Origin: Lithodes maja
Lineage: Eukaryota; Arthropoda; Malacostraca; Decapoda; Lithodidae
Reading direction: 5' to 3'
DNA: 64,000 bases
Assembly: GCA_037953745.1 (NCBI GenBank)
Contig: JBAKBP010010409.1
Span: forward strand, 1 to 64,000
Each line of letters opens with the position of its first letter. Positions within the stretch are counted from its first letter, which is position 1. This document shows, in pieces, positions 52,080 to 62,239 of the stretch. A program made the translations under genes and the position numbers. Under the pieces are notes generated by a model that was not told the DNA's origin, did no database searches, and saw only the letters and a program-made list of their open reading frames with translations.

Positions 52080-52892
52080 AAACCTGCCCACATAAATCAA
52101 TTTCAGATAAATGTTTCTGCATGAACAGATACATTAAACAATTAACAACCAACGCCACCGAGGGCACAGTTTGTTTTGTTCTAAGAATCCAAGACGTAAA
52201 AGCTTGCCAATGCGATTGAAACTGTCGCTTTGTAGACTGGGTATATTGATTCGTGAATATCTTGGTCACGTCGCTACCATATGGTGCTAGCCACTTGGCT
52301 TCCTGAATGTCCATAATGAACAAGTCCGTGAGGTTTCTAGGTTGCCAATTGTGTTCTAAGTGGAACAACCCGACCGGGAGTGACACTGGGTGCGGGCACC
52401 ACGTGTTCAAATGCTGGTACCACACTGCGCCGGCCACAGGGGCGCGATTAGCGAGACTACGCCTCGCTAATCCTGTAGTTCGTTGACTACGTGGCACATT
52501 AGAGACGCGTCTGGCGGCGGAAAATAGATAAATGGAACTCAGCCTGTTCTCGTCCGTCATCAGAGCGTCAGGTCCGCCCGCCGGCGTTATCGTCCGGCAG
52601 GTGAGGTACAGTGGGAGTTTGTGAGTTTTCTCAGACGCAAACAAATCCACTTGTGGATGGTAATGCTCCACACACGCAAGAGCGCCCATTCTACTGATGT
52701 GCTTCGTCTCTGAGACAGAGCGTCTGCCCAGACGTTTGCTACGCCTGGGAGATAAGATGCGTGAAGATGAATGTCCAGCCTGTTGGCTAGTATAAAAATC
52801 TTTTCCGACACGTTTAGCCACTTCCGAGATCTCATTGACCCTTGTTTCTGAATACGGTGAACCACATTCAGATTGTCCATTCTGAAGGCCAC
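52080..52892 (-). pseudogene. DIRS RNase H and recombinase N-terminal domain
   Basis: RNase H is seen at 52,587-52,892: FRMDNLNVVHRIQKQG, LDIHLHASYLPGVANVWADA and LSQR, the C-terminal half of the domain with its last acidic residue. The other frame continues HPQVDLFASEKTHKLPLYLT (about 52,590-52,670), the linker typical of DIRS polyproteins. After it the recombinase SAM-like N-terminal domain begins (TQSTKRQFQSHWQAFTSWIL, about 52,170-52,240). Frames shift at least twice. Confidence 0.75.
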
Positions 52893-53580
52893 CGACTTGC
52901 CCCGTAAAGCAGAGCCGTGAGCCTGAAGGACAGATAAGGGGACTAGTAAGTCTTTGACATTGATGTGGAAGATTTCTAAATGGGACCAAAACCTTTGACC
53001 CTGATGCCCGAGGTTTGACTAAAAGCCCCAACCTATCGTTCCTGACGCATCCATGTCCACCCATACCGACGGCGGAGGAGAGGTTCATGACATGACTGCG
53101 TGCAACATTTCTCTCGTCGCCCAAACCGCTAGTAAGTTGTGTAATAACGTTGGGATAGGCCATACTATCCCCGCCGGTAATAGTGGGAAAAATTTGTTGC
53201 CCTCCAAGATTAAACGTTAGACTTACAACCGGCCCAACTTCACAGTTAGCTGAACCCAGTTGAGAGAACCGACTAGAGATTCCCAAAGTCTCTGTGTCGT
53301 AGTCAGACTGTGGAGAAACATAAACAGTTTTTGCGAAATCTGTTTCGAGTGTCCACACTCTGACTCAGAGTGAGAGAAGCTGTGTCCTCGACCAGCCCTA
53401 TCCCCTGAAATACTCGTGGGGGAACAAGGGTTTGACTTTTACTAAGTTGATCTTGAATCCTAGAGATATGAGATGGTTTAACGTAACGTAGACATGAATG
53501 ATGCGTAACTTTTCTGTTTCTGCCACCACCAGTTAGTCGCCCAGATACCACCAGACCCTGATCCCTTGTTCTAACAAGGG
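52893..53580 (-). pseudogene. DIRS reverse transcriptase remnant
   Basis: The palm motif is at 53,531-53,550. It reads YLGD followed by a stop where DIRS elements have YLDDW, so the first catalytic Asp is Gly and the Trp is a nonsense codon. Downstream LVVAETEKLR and LGFKINLVKVKPLFP (another frame) fit the RT thumb. Fingers and motif A are absent, because the Gag-like frame joins directly at about 53,600. Confidence 0.65.
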
Positions 53581-53582
53581 CA

Positions 53583-54775
53583 TCAGGGCTTGCGGGGACC
53601 TTGCTTGAATGTTTGTGCCAAATTGAAAACAGTCTTCCAAACTGCTGGTGAAATCAAAGAAGGAATTAGAACTGGAGACAGAACTACTTGGCTTGCAATA
53701 CGGTCAAGAAGTTTCTTCACTAAGAACATCCTCAGATCCTGCCTTGCTCGAACTGCCTCTAATAAGGCCGTCCGAATATCTCCTAAAGACTTGGATGGAA
53801 GTCTGGAGAAGCAAGCGCCGGGAAAGTTCAATGGCTTTCCTGACTTCTGCGGCTTCTATTGCCTGAGAAGAGCGTAACAGAGACTTTGTTACTTGCTGGG
53901 AACCATATATAGCGAAAACAGTTTAAACGCTTTTCCTCTTAACCTAAACTCGCGGTCTATGTAAGCTGGGGAAGGCGTGCTAAAGGAGCTTATAATTCGC
54001 CCAAATTGATTATTTGGGGGGTGGCAGCCAAGCAGAGGGGACTCCGCCGGCACCAAAAACCGGAAGAGAGAACCAAGAATGGCGTTCTGGAGGGATTTGG
54101 TGGGAAGAATAAGTCATGGTTATAATAACTTGGAATGTCCTTAATATGAACATCCAAAACATTTCCGTAACATTGCTACCCCTGACTCATCAGGCCCGTA
54201 TAAAAGAGGCATAGCTCCTGTTTTTTGACTGGCACCTTGTCTAAAGGAGGGGGAGATATGTCTGATATGACTCGCACAGTGGAAGTAGTGAGAGCTGCTG
54301 TGCCTGGCACATTGGAAATTGGATCTGACACAAGCGGATGGTTAGGTATTTTAGCTAAAGCAAAGGATGTAGCCAGAGGTCGCACATTCGTCGACATTGC
54401 GGGATCTCCCGTATCAAAAGGAGTTTCCGGCGTAGGGCCAAAGAACCTATTAAGTGCATTCAATAGTAGTCCATCAATCTCTTCCGCCGGTACATACCTA
54501 GCCGATGACGAACTCCGTGGAGATTCAACAGTACCCTGAGAGTCGCCTAGAAGGTGACTGGACTCTTCAACCTCCATCTCTGAGACCAGAGATCGTTGTT
54601 CTTCATCCGTTAAGTCTGGCTTATCATGGGAAGATCCCGCCGAAGCCGGGACCTCCACATGTTGCCATGTTAAAACTGGGATAGAAGATGGTACATCGGC
54701 ATCCCGGTGGACGTCAGCACTAGTTGAGTCACAAAGGGATGTGTTCTGTCCTGCCAGGACTGTGAGTATCGCCAT
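53583..54775 (-). pseudogene. DIRS Gag-like region
   Basis: The first ORF (54,176-54,775, ATG at 54,775) is a 199-residue acidic, Ser/Pro-rich protein with LTDEEQRSLVSEMEVEESS and EEIDGLLLNALNRFFG. After a stop, further frames to 53,583 contain LFRFLVP-type Pro-rich sequence and then LGDIRTALLEAVRARQDLRM. The position upstream of RT and the acidic N-terminus suit a DIRS ORF1; sequence similarity alone would not prove it. Confidence 0.5.
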
Positions 54776-54879
54776 ACACTTTGGCTGTGGCTGTCCCTCG
54801 CTTGCGAGCTCGGTATACTCTCTGAAAGAGAGCCCTGTAAAGGTTTAAGATAATTAAAAGCTCCCATAGCTCATTAACA

Positions 54880-55100
54880 CATTGAAAGCAGAGCTGGTGA
54901 GCAAAATCATAAAGTATACTAATTAATTTAATTTATATTTAATTGTATTAAAATAAATTACTATAAATAAACACAATATTATCATAATATAATCATAGAA
55001 AATATATATGTTTATTATGAATCAGTTATTAAATTATTTCATTAACAAATAAAATTAAGATAGGGATACCTGAGCTTAACGGCGTTGAACATACAGCAAT
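54880..55100. other. AT-rich gap in the DIRS 5' part
   Basis: Almost pure A/T sequence (TTTATATTTAATTGTATTAA style) between the Gag-like ORF and the 5' repeats. No gene. Confidence 0.4.
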
Positions 55101-55322
55101 GAGAGGTTCAAGTGCCGACATGACAGAGACTGGGGGAAAACTACCCCGCCCCCGGGAACTACCTGGTCACCTGGTGCAACACCGGAACTCTGCCCTGGAA
55201 AGAGAAATTTCCGGGGATTAATGCTCATAGGGTTACACCCAAAAAATGGTACAAAGTATGTGCCACAAAACCGCCGGTCAACGAACCGTAGCACTCCACC
55301 ACTACTTTTCGTTTTCCTTTAG

Positions 55323-56178
55323 TTTCATATTAAAGATTTCAGGATATCTTTACCTGTCCAGAAGATTTAAGCATATCTTCTGAATCCTCATAAAGATGAA
55401 GCATATCTTTATTAAAGATGAAGTCTTTCAAGTATCCCTTTACACTTGAAACACTAGTAAGATTCCGGCATCTTTTTATCCCATAAAAAGTCTAAGCCTA
55501 TCTTAATCTCTAATCCGGCTTCCCCCAGAAGCCCTCATAGATCGCCGTCTTGAAGGCCGTGATACCCTATTGTATCAATCAATTGTTTGGCAAATTATCG
55601 CGAATTGCAAATCAGTTAATATAACCACCCGAAGGTACAACCGCCGGGTTTTATATGCAATGTCAAACCAATTGTACCTGCCCCAGACCTTTTTGTAAAA
55701 AGGTCGCCGGGAGGGAAAGACTAAACAAACAAACAGCATTGTTTCAATGGCTTATTAAAGATTTCAGCATATCTTTTACCTGTCCAAAAGAATTAAGCAT
55801 AACTTCTGAATCCTCATAAAGATGAAGCATATCTTTATTAAAGATGAAGTCTTTCAAGTATCCCTTTACACTTGAAACACTAGTAAGATTCAGGCATCTT
55901 TTTATCCCATAAAAAGTCTAAGCCTATCTTTATCTCTAATCCGGCTTCTCCCAGAAGCCCTCATAGATCGCCGTCTTGAAGGCCGTGATACCCTATTGTA
56001 TCAATCAATTGTTTGGCAAATTATCGCGAATCGCAAATCCGTTAATATAACCACCCGAAGGTACAACCGCCGGGTTTTATATGCAATGTCAAACCAATTA
56101 TACCTGCCCCAGACCTCTTTGTAAAAAGGTCGCCGGGAGGGAAAGACCAAACAAACAGACAGCATTGTTTCAATGGCT
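55323..56178. repeat. DIRS 5' region: about 425-bp tandem duplication
   Basis: Units 55,323-55,753 and 55,754-56,178 are about 97% alike (AGCATATCTTTATTAAAGAT, GGTACAACCGCCGGGTTTTA). A diverged third unit lies at about 56,955-57,560. Confidence 0.75.
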
Positions 56179-56224
56179 TTGAAAAGCCGAGAAAACCATG
56201 TCCAACAGGTGTCAGCATGATCAC

Positions 56225-56670
56225 CTAGATAACTGTGTGGAGCCCCCCTCGCCGGGAATAACACAGGAAGCCTGATCCCAGGCTCGACCACAGAAAACGC
56301 AGTTTCTGATGAGCCCTCAAGCGACCAAACTCGTCGGGGTAACTTACCTATTTTAGCCATCCTGACTAAAACTCGGTAAACAAAAACGGTGTTCTCGGAG
56401 CAACGAGAAAAACGCCGGAAAGGTAACCCACACCAAACGAGACATTACAGGAGGGCGTAATGCATAAAGCAATGAATAACACAGGAAGCCTGATCCCAGG
56501 CTCGACCACAGAAAACGCAGTTTCTGATGAGCCCTCAAGCGACCAAACTCGTCGGGGTAACTTACCTATTTTAGCCATCCTGACTAAAACTCGGTAAACA
56601 AAAACGGTGTTCTCGGAGCAACGAGAAAAACGCCGGAAAGGTAACCCACACCAAACGAGACATTTTAACA
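56225..56670. repeat. DIRS 5' region: about 245-bp duplication
   Basis: GAATAACACAGGAAGCCTGA to CACCAAACGAGACATT is repeated at 56,252-56,446 and 56,472-56,666. A degenerate relative lies at 57,630-57,830. The short ORFs here are byproducts of the repeats. Confidence 0.75.
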
Positions 56671-57559
56671 CATTTTATACAAAGGGTGTGCGCAAAAGTA
56701 GGGATACCTGAACAGGAGGGCCTAATGCATAAAGCAAAAACCGGGGCAACGGTAGCCATGACAGACACTGGTGGGAAACTTACTCAAGGTTCTGCATAGA
56801 CCCGCCGGGACCCAGCTCTGGAAAAAAAAAAATTTCCAGGAATTAATGCTCATAAGGTTAACCCAATCATGTTCGCACACAAGTGTTAAATAACCCGCCG
56901 GGTAACGAGACGTAATACTCAACGACTACAGCTCGCTACGCGGTGGGGTTTCCTAAGTAAAAGATTTCAGAATATCTTAATTTGTCCAAAAGATTTATGA
57001 ATACCCTCTGACATAATATATAAAGACCAGCATGGCGTTTATAACTGATTAAGTCTTTCCGGTGGTGTTTGTTTCAAGATTCAATTTTGGAGAAAAAAAA
57101 AACTAAAAAAGACGCCGGCCCCCGAATTATCTCGTAGATAAAAAACTGGGAAGCCTGACAAATATACGAGATCTAACTTCTGCCGAAGTATCTTTTTAGA
57201 TCGCCGTATGTTGAAGGCGGCGATACAAAACGTATCCCTCAATTGTCTGGTTAACTAACTGAATTGTAAATTCGTTGTTCCCATCCTTCCAAGGAGCACC
57301 CGCCGGGTGTGAATAATAGTTTAAAAAACGTTAACCCCAATTGTGCCCTAAAGCGCCGTATGTTGAAGGAGGCGATACACAATGCATCCCTCAATTGTCT
57401 GGTCAACTAAACTGAATTTTGCAAATTCGGTCATCCCACCCTTCCAGGTTGCACCCGCCGGGTGATTTAAAGTTTAAAAGTTAACCCCAATTGTTCCTAT
57501 CCCCACTTCTTTGTAAAAGATCGCCGGGGAGGAAATACAACAACAGCATAGTTTTATAT

Positions 57560-58540
57560 TGGCTTTGCAAAACCGAAAAAACTACAAACAACACGTGTCC
57601 GTATGAACACTGTTAGATGGGTACAGCCAACCCGCCGGGAGTCATAAGGAGCCTGAAACAGGCACCCCAGAGACGCAGTCCTGGGGAGCCACAGACACCA
57701 CTCGCCGGGGAAACAAGCCTGTTTTAAACCACGCGTGGCCAAAACTCGGCAACCAGCCGGGGTTATCAAGGTGAAACCGAGAAAAACCCGCCGGAAAAAA
57801 CCCACCCCGTCCAGATACCATCTGAACGCAACACCGGACCGAGGCGTAGCCAAAACACAACTAACGCCGGGCCCAACAAAGTCCATGGAATTAGCCAATA
57901 CACAACTACCCCAGGACACATAAATAGTCCGTGGAATTAGCCAATACACAACTAAACCAGGACACACATGACACAGTAGTACATATTTAGAAAATAAATC
58001 AATAACACTTGTATATGTGGTAAAGCTACGAGAGGCTGGCTAGGCCTAGGCAGACGGATAACAGTAATATGTTGGAATATAAACAAAAAGCACTGAATTA
58101 TATCACAACAGGAACCACCGCCAACACACCACTGTAGCAAACACTTCCGGCAAAGGGAAGAACTGACTCGGGACCCAGAAAAAACTTCACTAAGTGAAGA
58201 AAAATACGCTGGGAACGTCATCAAAAATACGCTACCTCATCAGAAAGATAAAAGGAAGCAATAACGCGTACTGAAAGCCGCCTGCATCACAAAGCTAGCT
58301 AACTGTGAAAAAGTTCACCTGTCCACAACAGGACCACGAGGGTACACCCGAAATAGATGCCCCAAACACACGACCCAAAATACACTGCACTGCGGGCAAC
58401 TAGCCCAGGACACTCCTGCTACGCATATCCTAACCTTACTCGATACATCCCGGAGTAAACAAATGAGAAAAAACTCACTAGGGACGCAACAAATGTGGAA
58501 CCCGCGGAGCGTGGGGAGACACGTCCGGGCAGGCTGAGCG
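57560..58540. other. DIRS 5' non-coding part next to the right ITR
   Basis: It contains a short duplication (GTCCATGGAATTAGCCAATA and GTCCGTGGAATTAGCCAATA at about 57,880-57,955). No convincing ORF. Confidence 0.45.
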
Positions 58541-58543
58541 CAG

Positions 58544-58860
58544 AGCAGAGAAGGAAGAATGACGCCTGCAGTAGCATCTGGTCAAAAGATCCACACAAGT
58601 ACATCCACGATATGATGGAAAGCTTATTGAATAGTTATTCTTATTTTCTTTTTCTTTTTCTTTTTTACGAAGTGTTTTCGTAGTGAGAACCCAATTCATT
58701 ATGACTGAAGCCATGAGTGAGGTCGCGTGCGCTCATGATGAAGGCTCCTCAAATTTTAAATGCTCTGCGCGGTAGATTCAAACTACGGCGGATGAGTGTT
58801 TGAAGAGGGTGCCTTATGTAATAGGCATGTTCGTCAATGATGGAGGGGCCACTAATAAAT
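58544..58860. repeat. Right inverted terminal repeat of the DIRS element
   Basis: This is the inverse of 50,236-50,556. It ends GGGGCCACTAATAAAT, directly followed by the satellite flank ACACAGCCAGG. Confidence 0.85.
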
Positions 58861-59515
58861 ACACAGCCAGGCGGGGAGAGAGACCCTATAGAATACAGAG
58901 ACTGGGAGAGCGACCCTATAGAATACAGAGACTGGGAGAGAGACCCTATAGAGTACAGAGACCGGTGAGAGAGACTCTATAGAATACAGAGACTGGTGAG
59001 AGAGACTCTATAGAATACAGAGACTGGGAGAGAGACTCTATAGAATACAGAGACTGGGAGAGAGATCCTATAGCATACAGAGACTGGGAGAGAGACCCTA
59101 TAGAATACAGAGACTGGGAGAGAGACCCTATAGAATACAGAGACTGGGAGAGAGATCCTATAGAATACAGAGACTGGGAGAGAGACCCTATAGAATACAG
59201 AGACTGGGAGAGAGACCCTATAGAATACAGAGACTGGGAGAGACCCTATAGAATACAGAGACTGGGAGAGAGACCCTATAGAATACAGAGACAGGGAGAG
59301 AGACCCTATAGAATACAGAGACTGGGAGAGAGATCCTATAGAATACAGAGACTGGGAGAGAGACCCTATAGAATACAGAGACAGGGAGAGAGACCCTATA
59401 GAATACAGAGACTGGGAGAGACCCTATAGAATACAGAGACCGGTGAGAGAGACTCTATAGAATACAGAGACTGGTGAGAGAGACCCTATAGAATACAGAT
59501 ACGGGGAGAGAGACA
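58861..59515. repeat. 30-bp satellite, long array (segmental copy B, right part)
   Basis: About 21 units of TAGAATACAGAGACTGGGAG plus AGAGACCCTA. The array begins ACACAGCCAGGCGGGG, the continuation of the segmental duplication beyond the DIRS element. Confidence 0.9.
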
Positions 59516-59563
59516 GGGAAAGGATTGTGACCTCGAAAAATGTGAACGTTAGGATAGGTCCAG

Positions 59564-59945
59564 TTAAGGGGGGTGACCTGTTTTGGTTCTGTCCTTTTCT
59601 ATCTTTCTCTGGCTTGTATCCATTTGCCCCCATTCAGCCTACTGTTTTAAGACATTTATCCCCATCCAGGTGTCAATTTTTTACTGGTGAGCTCTAGCGA
59701 GCCAGCATATTTTTTATTTTTGTTTGACAGCAGGCTAAATTTGTACATTTTTCGATAGAAAAATGTCTGGCGAAGCCGGATTTCTTCATATAATGCTGGC
59801 TCGCTATCGCTCGCCAGGAAGAAATTGACACCTAGATGGTGATAAACGTCTTAAAATAGTTGGCTGAATGGGGCCGAATGGATACAAGCTAGAGAAAAAG
59901 AGAAAAGGACAGAAATAACAAAAAGCAGGTCACCCCCCCCCTTAA
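59564..59945. mobile_element. TTAA-3 inverted-repeat MITE, copy b
   Basis: TTAA is followed by GGGGGGTGACCTG and mirrored by CAGGTCACCCCCC-TTAA. The arms of about 150 bp contain GGCTTGTATCCATTTG, CCATTCAGCCTACTG and GAGCCAGCAT with their complements. Loop at about 59,715-59,785. It is a nearly full-length hairpin without ORF. Confidence 0.8.
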
Positions 59946-60252
59946 GTTCAGACTTGTTAGGATTGGTTCGGGATGGTTATAATAATAGGTTAGCGAACGT
60001 AAAGTTAGGTTTAATAAAGTTAATATTTGGCTTTATTATTATTTGATGAATTATTTTATTATTTGTTATTTTCAAGCTATATCTGGCGAAGATTGTTTAC
60101 AATCATTTGATATTAGGCTTGATTGGTCATTAAATGACCATATAATCTACACAAATACATTAAGACAAAACATTAGCTAAAGGAAAATATAGAAAAACTA
60201 TTTATTAAAAGTGAATTAACTTTCTCACAATATACGCTCCAGTTATATAGTT

Positions 60253-60748
60253 TTAACCCGTACAGGGGACATCCTTTGTATTGTTAACCCGTACAGGGGA
60301 CATCCTTTGTATTGTTAACCCGTACAGGGGACATCCTTTGTATTGTTAACCCGTACAGGGGACATCCATTGTATTGTTAACCCGTACAGGGGACATCCTT
60401 TGTATTGTTAACCCGTACAGGGGACATCCTTTGTATTGTTAACCCGTACACGGGACATCCTTTGTATTGTTAACCCGTACAGGGGACATCCTTTGTATTG
60501 TTAACCCGTACAGGGGACATCCTTTGTATTGTTAACCCGTACAGGAGACATCCTTTGTATTATTAACCCGTACAGGGGACATCCATTGTATTGTTAACCC
60601 GTACAGGGGACATCCTTTGTATTGTTAACCCGTACAGGGGACATCCTTTGTATTGTTAACCCGTATAGGGGACATCCTTTGTATTGTTATCCCGTACAGG
60701 GGACATCCTTTGTATTGTTAACCCGTACAGGGGACATCCTTTGTATTG
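60253..60748. repeat. 31-bp minisatellite, 16 units, beginning with TTAACCC
   Basis: Units TTAACCCGTACAGGGGACAT plus CCTTTGTATTG repeat with few changes. The last unit runs directly into a TTAA-2 MITE interior (TTCTGGTAACTATTAGAC), so the unit equals the end of that MITE including its TTAA. Confidence 0.9.
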
Positions 60749-61270
60749 TGTTCTGGTAACTATTAGACAATTGTATTTAGCTTAAGAAGGACCTCTAGCA
60801 ATAAGAAGACTTCAAACTATCTCAACCAACCTGTTTAACCAACACAGATCCTTCCTTAAGGGGGGTGACCTTTTTTTGTTCTGTCCTTTTCTATCTTTCT
60901 CTGGCTTGTATCCATTTGGCCCCATTCAGCCTACTGTTTAAGACGTTTATCCCCATCCAGGTGTCATTTTTTTACTGGTGGGCGGTAGCGAGCCAGCATA
61001 TTTTTTATTTTTGTTTGACAGCAGGCTAAATTTGTACATTTTTCGATAGAAAAATGTCTCTGGCGAAGCCGGATTTCTTCATATAATGCTGGCTCGCTAT
61101 CGCTCGCCAGGAAGAAATCGACACCTAGATGGGGATAAACGTCTTAAAATAGTTGGCTGAATGGGGCCGAATGGATACAAGCCAGAGAAAGAGAGAAAAG
61201 GAGACAAATATAAAAAGCAGGTCACCCCCCTTAACTGCATAATATCGTCTAAATATATCTAGAATGCAAT
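60749..61270. mobile_element. TTAA-2 MITE with nested TTAA-3
   Basis: The left half and centre (60,749-60,855) and right half (61,235 to about 61,270: CTGCATAATATCGTCTAAAT) are split at ..CAGATCCTTCC by the TTAA-3 copy at 60,856-61,234. Confidence 0.7.
60856..61234. mobile_element. TTAA-3 inverted-repeat MITE, copy c
   Basis: It has the same structure as 59,564-59,945. TTAA at 60,856-60,859 and 61,231-61,234 is the duplicated target inside a TTAA-2 MITE. Confidence 0.8.
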
Positions 61271-61307
61271 ATAACACACGTCGCTGGTACTCCAATAAGA
61301 ATGACGG

Positions 61308-61463
61308 TGATGGTGGTGGTGGTGGTGGTGGTGGTGGTGGAGGTGGAGGTGGAGGTGGTGGATGTGGAGGTGTTGGTGGTGGTGGTGGTGGTGGAGTTGG
61401 AGGTGGAGGTGGTGGTGGTGGTGGTGGAGGTGGTGGTGGTGGAGGTGGTGGTGGTGGAGGGGA
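61308..61463. repeat. GGT/GGA trinucleotide array
   Basis: About 150 bp of GGTGGTGGTGGA-type repeats; the poly-Gly ORF across it is artificial. Confidence 0.9.
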
Positions 61464-61565
61464 TATATAAGTTATATATTATATGATAACTTATCTATTT
61501 ACCATTGTTTACAGACTTCTATGTGTCCACAATCAATACATGATCGTCAACCTCCAGCTCGACTA

Positions 61566-61779
61566 TTAACCCCTTGAAGCTCTGGCGCATTTTGGCAGTT
61601 TATTTTGGCTATCATTAGACGATTTTATGCAGCTTAGGAAGGATCTGTGGGTAATAAAAGGGTAAATACTATCTCGATCAACCCTTTGACTTCCGTATAC
61701 AGTTACTAATCTGAATAAAATCGTCTAATAGTAGCTAGAAAACAGAACAGAAACGCGTATTGGAGCTTGAAAGAGTTAA
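61566..61779. mobile_element. TTAA-2 palindromic MITE
   Basis: A 214-bp copy close to consensus: GGCTATCATTAGACGATTTT and AGCTTAGGAAGGATCTGTGG on the left, mirrored on the right. TTAA at both ends. Confidence 0.75.
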
Positions 61780-62048
61780 TATTGAGGATTCTGTTTGCTT
61801 CTGTCATTTTGGAACAATGTATTTTAGTTATTTTCCTCAGGCAACAAAAACGCTCTCCCAGACCTCCTTCACGCTCCAAAAATGGCGACCCACTTCCCCT
61901 CCTGGGTAAATGTGTAAATACTTACAATAGAATAAATGTTCCGGCCGAAGCCTAATTTGTGGTGACAGGTCAGTTGAACCAGTGCCACTTCAACCAGTGA
62001 CACTTTAACCAGTGCTAACTCAACCAGTGGCCACTTCAACCAGAAAAC

Positions 62049-62239
62049 CAGTTGGGCGGGTGCCCAACCTCGAAAGGGGTTGAAATAGGGGAGCTACCCC
62101 CCGCCAAAGGCTGCTTTCTAGGGCCTTTCCTAGCTGATGCTGAGAGGATTGGGTTCTAGTCATGTGGTGATGGGCTGATCTATCAGAGTGAGAACTGAGC
62201 GATCTCTGCCATACCCATAGCTTACTCTGACTGTTCCTT
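62049..62239 (+). repeat. Shared 190-bp retroposon head module
   Basis: It matches 19,283-19,472 over its whole length (GCTGATGCTGAGAGGATTGG and others). Both copies start at GGCGGGTGCCCAACC and end at CTGACTGTTCCTTT, after which they differ. It is GC-rich with several short stems (for example GGGGAGCTACCCC). Confidence 0.65.

Larger units (their letters stand above)
50196..58860 (-). mobile_element. DIRS-type tyrosine-recombinase retroelement, full length, mutated
   Basis: The 8665-bp element inserts between CGTACGAAC and ACACAGCC without target duplication; the empty site survives at 47,333/47,334. Inverted terminal repeats of about 320 bp (50,236-50,556 and 58,544-58,860) and an internal complementary region (50,620-50,732) match both extreme ends. 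Minus-strand order: long 5' repeat region, Gag-like ORF, RT/RNase H, tyrosine recombinase, ICR. This is the DIRS1-type plan. Frameshifts, stops and a missing RT front make it inactive. Confidence 0.85.

Noticed and set aside
61264..61577. Poly-glycine and poly-valine ORFs
   Set aside because: Direct translations of a GGT trinucleotide array.
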